Part shown: positions 1 to 5,730 of the stretch, piece after piece
Layout: each line of letters starts with the position of its first letter
Numbering within the stretch: position 1 is the first letter of the stretch
Assembly: GCA_964459305.1 (NCBI GenBank)
Contig: CAYWNA010000304.1
Span: 1-14,743, forward strand
Direction of reading: 5' to 3'
Source: CAYWNA01 sp964459305
GTDB taxonomy: Bacteria; Planctomycetota; Planctomycetia; Pirellulales; Pirellulaceae
DNA: 14,743 nt
Notes under the pieces: generated by a model
What the model was told of the DNA's origin: nothing
Seen by the model: the letters and a program-made list of their open reading frames with translations, nothing else
The model's database searches: none
Made by a program: the position numbers and the translations under genes

Positions 1-346
1 CTACCTGATGGACCAGCAGACCGGACATCAACATTTGCGATACGGCGATCACATGCCGAGTTGCCGTGCGCCCTGGACGCAGCATGGCGAATAGGATTGC
101 CGTCCCCGCGGCCGCGGCACCGAATAGGACCGAGCCCCAGACATACCGGCCCAAATACATGCTACCTTCTGCCCACGTGTGAGGGAGAATCCAGTTGGCC
201 GCCAGAATTCCTCCCGACCACTGGAAGAACATCAGCGCAGCAAACAACCGGTCAGTGTTCCGATAAATGCTCTGCTGGTGCTCACGGAGCAAGTGGTCGG
301 CCCGTGCGCCCAGATCTTGAGAAATGGGATAAGCCGGTTGAACCAT
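1..346 (-). CDS. Membrane-bound sensor histidine kinase, N-terminal part (runs off left edge)
   Basis: The minus strand from an ATG at 346 is open to base 1 and gives 115 residues beginning MVQPAYPISQDLGARADHLL. A short cytosolic segment with the stretch REHQQSIYRNTDRLFAAL is followed by hydrophobic segments at about residues 34-54 and 68-89 and the start of another at about 99. The pattern of LFAALMFFQW, a conserved W near PHTW, LRPGR and RHVIAVSQML matches, from memory, the multi-pass N-terminal sensor module of planctomycete (often hybrid) histidine kinases. The catalytic domains would lie outside the window, so kinase function is inferred from this module alone. The frame stays open upstream of 346 and no clear Shine-Dalgarno precedes the ATG, so the start is uncertain. 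Upstream in the same direction is a decayed TBDR leader (about 435-605) that may supply the promoter. The gene is divergent from the 697 receptor. Confidence 0.7.
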   Translation of the reverse strand, partial: MVQPAYPISQDLGARADHLLREHQQSIYRNTDRLFAALMFFQWSGGILAANWILPHTWAEGSMYLGRYVWGSVLFGAAAAGTAILFAMLRPGRTATRHVIAVSQMLMSGLLVHQV

Positions 347-434
347 GGGCCAGACGAATGAAAGGAGACTTTGGAAAAGTAAAGGCGGTATTCTACTACG
401 GAATGGGAACGATTGACACATTCCGAACGGAAAT

Positions 435-605
435 TCAAGCGGAAACGGCAACGCACGCTACCGCTACAATAACCTCTCCGACGGACCGGTTCAGAGCCAT
501 CGCTACCCAAACCGCGGCTTTCCTCGTGTGCGTCGGCAGACGCCGCGCGAATGACATTCGGCGCAGCAAGACTTCTTTTCAATGACCGCGCTGGTCCAAT
601 GTGCC
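435..605 (-). pseudogene. Relic of a TonB-dependent receptor 5' end (promoter and signal-peptide region)
   Basis: Bases 504-601 align with 9962-10060, the start of the intact minus-strand receptor at 7955-10027, at roughly four-fifths identity by eye with a one-base gap. The shared part covers the signal-peptide codons and about 35-40 bases of upstream DNA, including a common GGTCCAATG. On the minus strand the relic reads MSFARRLPTHTRKAAVWVAM against MSFARRLLAHTRKAAVWVTT in the intact gene. The ATG used by the intact gene is TTG here, its GGAGG ribosome site is lost, and after about 20 shared residues the frame diverges and stops at 435-437. An ATG at 557 could encode a 40-residue hydrophobic peptide. 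I read this as a decayed duplicate, though a leader or promoter role for the kinase gene just downstream is possible. Confidence 0.6.
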
Positions 606-696
606 TTTCGCTAAAGACGATAATCGGCGCAATCCGATAAGGGGGAAAAGACCCTCTTACCCGCAAAACCGATATTCCCGCTAATCTGGTTACATC

Positions 697-2778
697 ATGA
701 ACGGCCCAAACAAGCGCAGCCGGAGACTCTCCGTGCTAGCGTTGCTGCTGTATTGTGCTCTATGGCCACCACATTCCGTGACATATGGCGAGGGAGTCGT
801 TCGTCTCGCCGTATCTGATCTGCAGCCGGAAGTTGGCAAAGGCCAAGGTGACGACCAGCCTACGACCGATGTCCTTGCGCCCGCAGACGAACCATCTTCA
901 ATCACTGTCCAGTTCACACAACCGGCCGACGATACACAATTGGACGAGCCCGAGCCGGATCCGCTGGCTGAGTTGGATCCGCTCGCCGAACTTGAGTCGC
1001 TGCTCGATGAGCCTGTCCTCGTTCCTGGCGTCGCGCCGGCGACACTCACCGAGATCGAATCCGACGTCGCAGCGACGCTTCCGCCGGGATACGTTGTCGC
1101 CCCGATTGGCCCTAAGATGCCGGCTGCCGTTACGCGGGTCGACTACGACGAGATCTGGGACTCTGGTGCGCGCAGGCTGACCGAACTGTTTGACATCTAC
1201 GGGCCGAACGCGCAGATTGTCAAACACCACTTCAGCATGGAACACCTTACGCCGCGCGGTCTGGTCAGTGACCTGGAGGACAAGTACCTGTATCTGGTGA
1301 ACGGCAAGGTCATGAACCACCAGACGATCACAGGCGCCTATAGTGAGATTCGCGATCTGCCGCTGCTCGGCGATTATCATCACATCGACTTTGTGCGCGG
1401 CCCCGGCTCGGCACTGTACGGTCCAGGCGCGATTTCCGGAGTGATCAGCGCTAACACCCACAGCGCAATGACTTTCCAGGGTACGGATGCCACGTTGCGG
1501 CAGGGTGCGATAGATACTTTCACGGCGTTTGAACTCCGACACGGCCGAAAGTTCACGGAAGACTCGGGCATCTTCGCGTACTTCGGTATCGCCGACTACA
1601 TCGGGGCGGACTATGACGACGCACCGCTGGTCTTTGGCAGATCGTTCGCAACGCCGAACAGTATTCCTGATGTCGTCGCAGGAGAACCGGCGACAATGCC
1701 GTCTACGTATGACAATGATCGAAGGTCGTGGCGGGGACGGGCAAAAATCAAGCTGCATACGCAGTACACGAAAGAAAACTTTGATTTCTGGGTGCGCTAC
1801 ACTCAGGGGGGAGAAAAACAAGCGCCGCGGCGAGACCGCCTGGCCCTGCCGCCAATCGGAAGCCGGACGCCCGGCTTTGACTTCAATACGGTCGATTCCT
1901 GGCAGAACGGATATGTGCAGTTGTCGGTGTTTGGCCAGTACCTTTGGGAATTGAGCGAATGCCTTAGCGCCGAATTTCGACTCGGCTACGACTCGATGGA
2001 CTATGTGCATATCATCGATGACGTCGTGAGATTCCCTCAACGCGAAGAAGAGTATTTTGGCCGCGCCCTGCTTCGTTGGACACCGAATGATCGCCATGCC
2101 ACCGCCGTCGGCTTTGAGGCGTCCCATGGGCTTTTCGGGCTCACGACCTGGAGTTATCCGAACCAACCCGCCGAAACCATCATGCAAGGCACTACCGGCC
2201 TTCCCTGGCATACCACGGGCTATTCCTTCTTGGGCGAACACCAGTGGCAGATCAACGACTGTTGGACGATGTTCTTTACCGGCCGATGGGACGATCACAC
2301 CTTTACGAAAACGCTCTTCTCTCCACGCGGAGCCGTTGTCTGGACACCGAATGACGTCAGCACGCTGAAATTCATCGCCACCGAATCGGTGCGGCGGCTT
2401 CCTGAGGACGTGCTTCGGAAGAACTTTATCGACTCGGGCACGTTTGCGGACGCCGAGTCGATCGAATCTCTCGAACTGCGCTACGAGCGGCGGCCGTCGG
2501 AAGCTCTCTTGCTGGCGGCGTCGGGCTTCTATCAAGACTCGGACTTTGTTGGCCTCTCGCGGATTGGTGGTTCCGATCAAGCACAGTTCGCCGAAGTGAA
2601 CATGTGGGGCGTGGAACTCGAAGCGGAGTACCGGACTGAGTGCACTCGCATGACTGCCTCCCACGGTGTGACGAAGTTGATTAACTTCGATCTGGTCGGT
2701 GCGTTTGCCCTGCCGCCCGGTTATCTCCTGACGGACCCCATCTTCCTGCAAGGCATCAGTGCCGCGCCCTACGGATAG
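697..2778 (+). CDS. TonB-dependent receptor (TBDR1), N-terminal 693 residues, ended by an in-frame amber codon
   Basis: Outer-membrane receptor, probably TonB-energised, substrate unknown. A signal peptide spans residues 1-32 (basic NKRSRR, then LSVLALLLYCALW). A Pro/Asp/Glu-rich linker follows, with a duplicated DPLAEL helix motif at 87-110. The plug lies at about 131-252 with the diagnostic VRGPGSALYGPGAISGVISA, and beta-barrel strands follow. At codon 694 a TAG stops translation. The same frame continues for 133 more residues to 3180 and supplies the missing last strands and the terminal aromatic residue, so the ancestral protein had 827 codons. No convincing Shine-Dalgarno precedes the ATG; it was chosen because it fits the signal peptide. 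The plug and barrel closely resemble TBDR5 at 12937, while the leader differs. YfiR and a chemoreceptor relic follow on the same strand. It may be a pseudogene, a readthrough gene or carry a sequencing error. Confidence 0.8.
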   Translation: MNGPNKRSRRLSVLALLLYCALWPPHSVTYGEGVVRLAVSDLQPEVGKGQGDDQPTTDVLAPADEPSSITVQFTQPADDTQLDEPEPDPLAELDPLAELESLLDEPVLVPGVAPATLTEIESDVAATLPPGYVVAPIGPKMPAAVTRVDYDEIWDSGARRLTELFDIYGPNAQIVKHHFSMEHLTPRGLVSDLEDKYLYLVNGKVMNHQTITGAYSEIRDLPLLGDYHHIDFVRGPGSALYGPGAISGVISANTHSAMTFQGTDATLRQGAIDTFTAFELRHGRKFTEDSGIFAYFGIADYIGADYDDAPLVFGRSFATPNSIPDVVAGEPATMPSTYDNDRRSWRGRAKIKLHTQYTKENFDFWVRYTQGGEKQAPRRDRLALPPIGSRTPGFDFNTVDSWQNGYVQLSVFGQYLWELSECLSAEFRLGYDSMDYVHIIDDVVRFPQREEEYFGRALLRWTPNDRHATAVGFEASHGLFGLTTWSYPNQPAETIMQGTTGLPWHTTGYSFLGEHQWQINDCWTMFFTGRWDDHTFTKTLFSPRGAVVWTPNDVSTLKFIATESVRRLPEDVLRKNFIDSGTFADAESIESLELRYERRPSEALLLAASGFYQDSDFVGLSRIGGSDQAQFAEVNMWGVELEAEYRTECTRMTASHGVTKLINFDLVGAFALPPGYLLTDPIFLQGISAAPYG
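958..993 (+). repeat. In-frame 18-nt tandem duplication of the LAEL helix motif
   Basis: Two adjacent 18-base units (958-975 and 976-993) both encode DPLAEL but differ at several synonymous positions. TBDR1 therefore has a doubled copy of the helix that the other receptors in the window carry once. Confidence 0.7.
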
Positions 2779-2781
2779 GGC
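2766..2781 (+). other. Amber stop codon inside a small hairpin
   Basis: The in-frame TAG at 2776-2778 lies in a perfect six-base-pair inverted repeat with a four-base loop, GCCCTA-CGGA-TAGGGC. The codon itself forms the first three bases of the right arm. Reading continues after it as GNDMGNYSPHVSKIAL without any frame change. The hairpin could be chance, or it could affect termination; the sequence alone does not decide. Confidence 0.4.
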
Positions 2782-3180
2782 AACGATATGGGCAATTATT
2801 CCCCCCACGTTTCGAAGATCGCCCTCCATCGTGAGCACAGTTGCTGCTGGAGTTCCGACGCTTCGCTGCGCATCTACTGGGGGCTCCCCGGTGATAAAGA
2901 CCTGACCGATTTCGGCAACGCGTTGTTCGCAGCTCGGGGTACGCCGGTCAATAATTTTGGGCTATCTGACCCGGGTTACACGAAGGCGTTTCAGGAAAGT
3001 ATCTTCCTGAGCTACGCTCTCAACTACCAACCGAACGAGCGCATGATTTGCCGGCTTGACCTGTACAACATTCTTGGCTGGTTCGATCAGGATCTCAACA
3101 AACGGAACTTCATCCTCCGTGGCTCGGACTACCGGTCGGAAGCCGCAGCAATCGCGGCGACGGTTCGCCTCACCTATTGA
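2779..3180 (+). pseudogene. C-terminal 133 residues of TBDR1, downstream of the amber codon
   Basis: This stretch is in the same frame as the receptor at 697-2778 and is separated from it only by the TAG codon. It encodes alternating barrel strands (for example ASLRIYWG, IFLSYALNYQ, MICRLDLYNILGW) and ends in TVRLTY. A terminal aromatic residue preceded by alternating hydrophobic residues is the usual signal for insertion by the Bam machinery. An ATG at 2788 could start a 130-residue product, but that product has no signal peptide and could not form a barrel by itself. The preserved frame and terminal signal suggest that loss, if real, is recent, or that readthrough occurs. A CCW motif sits at a predicted periplasmic turn (about 2850-2858). 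Confidence 0.75.
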
Positions 3181-3512
3181 ACGGTATTGCAAGAGATTAA
3201 GACGGCGCATCGGGCCCTCCCTGTGCTAGACCTGCTTCCGATGAGAGGGGTCGGAGTCTCCTCTGGGCGATCACGAGAACAAGTTCGTACGCTGGATGCC
3301 ACGCTTGGCGTGGGCACCCAGGCTTGGAGCGTCTCGCGTTCCGGTGATGGCTGCAAAGCGGCAAATACCTGCGTTCCACGCAAAGCATGGCAACGAGAAT
3401 GGCGCCCGCGCTTGCACTTTGAGGCAAACTGCGGGTGACGGAGACCGGATTCGAGCAACTTGTCGGTCGTTTTCCTGGGTATTACATTTGTGAATGGTCC
3501 GAGAAGATCAAT
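3181..3512. other. Intergenic region between TBDR1 and the YfiR-family gene
   Basis: This 332-bp stretch has no open frame that looks coding. The only local structure I see is an imperfect short dyad at 3297-3316 (TGCCACGC, TTG, GCGTGGGCA), which could be a weak hairpin after TBDR1 but has no T-tract. The frame of the following gene is open back to 3435, but those codons do not resemble protein and lie outside the signal peptide. Confidence 0.5.
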
Positions 3513-4052
3513 ATGAATCATCCGCAAATCCACATCGTTCTGCTGCTCGCAATCGTCGTTCTGGTGCTTGGCGCGTCGAATGGCCGCGCACAGCCACGCC
3601 CAAAGCCACCGATGATCGACAAGGAACCCGATATCAGGGCGAAGCTCATCGCCCTTCAGGGCAGGCTTTGGACTTGGCCCTCGGCAGCCGCTCCTCCGGC
3701 GGGGGCTCCGCTCAAGATCGTCATATTGGGGGATGACTCCTTTCAGTTGGATCAGAGATTAGCGGTCCACAAGAATGTCCGCGTAATGCGCCTGGCAAAC
3801 ATCGACGCCATCACGTCGTGCCACATCCTGGTCGTCTCCCAGGCGGGAGATCTTGCGGGAGCTTTGAAAAAAGCACAGGGGAAAAGCGTACTTGTCATCG
3901 CGCAAGACACAGGGTCGGCCCAAAAGGGCGCGGTGGTAAACCTTCCGGTGATACAAAACAAAGTCAAGATGGAAATCAACATGAGCGCAGCCAAGAAAGC
4001 GGGATTGACGCCCAATCCCGGCCTGCTGCGCATTGCCAAGATCATTCAGTAG
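3513..4052 (+). CDS. YfiR family protein (DUF4154), periplasmic
   Basis: A 179-residue protein with a signal peptide at 1-26 (MNHPQIHIVLLLAIVVLVLG, cleavage near GRA-QP). The mature part shows the YfiR/DUF4154 pattern: a LIALQGRLWTWP helix at about 45-56 replacing the usual F-x-x-[FY]-x-x-W-P motif, then LKIVILGDD at 67-75, SCHILVVSQ at 102-110, VVNLPVIQNKVKMEINMSAA at about 131-150, and GLLRIAKII at the end. In Pseudomonas, YfiR is a periplasmic repressor of the inner-membrane diguanylate cyclase YfiN; here a different partner is likely because no GGDEF gene is visible. It lies 332 bp after TBDR1 and 50 bp before a chemoreceptor relic on the same strand. The start at 3513 was preferred to an in-frame ATG at 3435 because it opens a clean signal peptide and follows a GAGAAG purine run. 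Confidence 0.85.
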   Translation: MNHPQIHIVLLLAIVVLVLGASNGRAQPRPKPPMIDKEPDIRAKLIALQGRLWTWPSAAAPPAGAPLKIVILGDDSFQLDQRLAVHKNVRVMRLANIDAITSCHILVVSQAGDLAGALKKAQGKSVLVIAQDTGSAQKGAVVNLPVIQNKVKMEINMSAAKKAGLTPNPGLLRIAKIIQ

Positions 4053-4102
4053 ACTTCACCGGAATCAGGTCTGCCAACGGGACCGCTTGTGGGACGACTT
4101 GT

Positions 4103-4156
4103 ATGCCGTTCTTTCGAAATCTCTCGAGCATGCCAATCTTTCGAAATCTCTCGATC
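4103..4156 (+). repeat. 27-nt tandem duplication giving two start codons
   Basis: Bases 4103-4129 and 4130-4156 are adjacent copies with three mismatches. Each begins with ATG and encodes MP[FI]FRNLS[SI]. The chemoreceptor relic therefore has two alternative in-frame starts nine codons apart. Confidence 0.75.
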
Positions 4157-5246
4157 CGCCACAAGCTTACGATCCTGCTGGTCGGCACGGCAACCATCGT
4201 CTTGCTGTTGGCGTCGGTTGTCATCTTGGTCACCAATGCGCGGAACGCGCAGGCGCAGATGGAACGCGAGTACAAGGCCCTGGCCCGGGTGCTGGCGGTC
4301 AAGAGTTAAGGACTACTCGGTTCGCTTGGAATTGGCCGAGTCGGGGGACGAGCTTGGGCAATTGGCCGCGGCCTTTAACCAAATGGTTGGTTCGTTGCGC
4401 GACGTTCTGGGCGAGACCAAGACGATGACCGACGAGGTGGCCACGTCCAGCAACGAGATCACCACCGGCGCACAGCAACAGGTGGCCACCCTCACCGAGT
4501 CGGCCACCTCGTTGGAGGAGATCGCTACCACGGCGATGCAGTTCAAGTCGACCATTCAGGAGTTCGCCGACCGCGCACGGGCGGTGCAAGAGGGCGCGGA
4601 GGAAATGGGCAAACGCTCCGATGAGGGGCGCGGGTTGACGCAGGAATCGGTCACCAGGATCGATCAAGTCCGGGAGAACGCCCAGGCAGCGGGCGAGAGC
4701 GTGCTGAACCTCGCCGAGCAGATGCAGCGGATCAACGAGGTCACTAGCTCGGTGAACGAAATCGCCGAGCAAACCAAGCTGTTGTCACTGAATGCCTCGA
4801 TCGAGGCGGCTCGTGCCGGCGAGGAGGGCCGCGGCTTTGCCGTGGTGGCCACCCAAGTCCGCGAATTGGCGAACCAGTCGAAAGAATCCGCCGGCCGGAT
4901 CGAGTCCATCATCAGCGAAACGCAAGAATCCATGCAGACCGTGGTAGCCAAGATCGAGGAGGGAAGCCGGCTTTCGGAAGAGTCCCGCGAGATCGTCAAC
5001 AGGATGAACGAAGCCTTCGAGCAAATCGCCATGGCGGTGTACCACACCATCGAGGCCATGCGGCAAATTGCCGACGGTGCCAAGGATCAAGAACAAGGGA
5101 TTGTCCAGTTGGCCGACGGCATCGCTCAAGTGGAAACCGCGTCGAACGAGGCATTGGCGACTACACAGCAAACGCAGAAGTCGATTGAGGCAATCGGCGA
5201 ACGGATCACAACGCTCAACGACAGGATGAGCAATTTCAAAACCTGA
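4103..5246 (+). pseudogene. Methyl-accepting chemotaxis protein (HAMP and signalling domain), sensor region deleted and frame broken
   Basis: The first frame (4103-4309, 68 residues) encodes SIRHKLTILLVGTATIVLLL, a first transmembrane segment, then MEREYKALARVLAVKS and a TAA. This resembles the start of CHASE8-type sensor proteins. From about 4305 another frame continues with VKDYSVRLE and GDELGQLAAAFNQMVGSLRDVLGE, the second half of a HAMP domain. A long coiled-coil signalling domain follows, with the conserved tip SLNASIEAARAGEEGRGFAV near 4788-4847, ending in MSNFKT at 5243. The periplasmic sensor, second transmembrane helix and first HAMP helix are absent, so at least about a hundred codons appear lost and the join is out of frame. 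A receptor of this kind would normally signal to CheA through CheW; neither is in the window. An internally started soluble signalling fragment (for example at TTG 4326 or ATG 4383) cannot be excluded. It sits 50 bp after YfiR, probably in the same operon. Confidence 0.75.
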
Positions 5247-5272
5247 GGCCGCCGCGCGAGAATGAACGGCCA

Positions 5273-5347
5273 ACCGGTTGTAGCCACGTTCGCCAGAACG
5301 TGGGAATCGGTGCGTTCATCCACGTTCTGGCGAACGTAGCTACCGGT
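5273..5347. repeat. Large inverted repeat (REP/MITE-like or bidirectional terminator)
   Basis: The left arm at 5273-5303 and right arm at 5320-5347 pair over about 28 bp with one mismatch and a small bulge, around a 16-base loop. The core is ACGTTCGCCAGAACGTGG and its complement. It lies between the convergent chemoreceptor relic (plus) and TBDR stub (minus), the place expected for a bidirectional terminator. There is no T-run, so intrinsic termination is uncertain. I have the impression that similar palindromes are dispersed in planctomycete genomes, but cannot verify that here. Confidence 0.75.
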
Positions 5348-5365
5348 CGACTATTTCGTCGCTGC

Positions 5366-5588
5366 CTAACGCCGCCACACGATCTGCGCATAAACGCCGC
5401 GATTGACCTCCGTCGGTGTTGTCTGCACGAGTGTCGGTGCAAATTCCACGTGGTGGGAATCCAGCAGGTTCTGTCCAACGACGGAGAATTCCCAGCGATC
5501 ATTGGGCCTCCAGCCGAGCCGGGCGTCCATCGAGATGTAGTTGGGGGCGTTGACGTTCGGCAGGACGTCCACGTAGCGAGCCATTACC
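5366..5588 (-). pseudogene. C-terminal stub of a TonB-dependent receptor
   Basis: On the minus strand this encodes RYVDVLPNVNAPNYISMDAR, then LGWRPNDRWEFSVVGQNLLD and RGVYAQIVWRR before the stop at 5366-5368. It aligns with the last roughly 70 residues of the receptors at 5695 and 7955 (RYVDELPAIDVPSYLSLDLR and SVVGQNLLD in the latter). Nothing of the signal peptide, plug or earlier barrel is present. The homology begins at about 5588, exactly where the 143-bp spacer repeat ends, which marks a deletion junction. The terminal residue is Arg rather than the Trp of its relatives. By chance or not, the stub is in frame with an ATG at 5701 that overlaps the stop of the upstream receptor, giving a possible 111-residue fusion ORF (5366-5701). 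Confidence 0.8.
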
Positions 5589-5730
5589 CAGCGTCCGTCC
5601 ATGGAACGCCTGGGAATCGCCAAGTTGAGTGCTGGTGACCCCACCTCTTCCTCTCTATCGAACAAGCACTCACAGCCTCTCTCCGTGACGATACCTACCA
5701 TCGCCGCACCACCTGTCCGTAGACGCCGCG
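5588..5730. repeat. 143-bp receptor spacer repeat, copy A
   Basis: This copy aligns without gaps to 7848-7990 with five differences by my count (about 96 percent identity). It covers the last 36 bases of the receptor gene at 5695 plus the downstream spacer. It ends where the TBDR stub begins. On the minus strand it carries a purine-rich GAGGAAGAGGTGGGG. Confidence 0.85.

Noticed and set aside
637..660. Possible stem around AAGGGGGAAAAGACCCTCTT before TBDR1
   Set aside because: Pairing is short and imperfect, and no second copy or other support was found.
61..666. ORFs at 61-585 (plus) and 232-666 (minus)
   Set aside because: They conflict with the kinase N-terminus on the minus strand and with the receptor leader relic. 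Their translations show no domain or sensible composition.
898..2838. 646-codon minus-strand ORF opposite TBDR1
   Set aside because: The plus strand encodes a recognisable signal peptide, plug and barrel with homologues in the same window. The minus-strand product has no recognisable domain and is rich in Arg and His, as expected of a shadow frame in GC-rich coding DNA.
3297..3316. Short dyad as intrinsic terminator of TBDR1
   Set aside because: The stem is imperfect, with a bulged base, and there is no T-tract. It is mentioned only as part of the intergenic region.
4089..4304. N-terminal part of the 4089-5246 frame as a real protein start
   Set aside because: Its translation up to VKDYSVR is Arg/Ser/Trp-rich and lacks a membrane segment. 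The overlapping frame from 4103 encodes a convincing transmembrane N-terminus.
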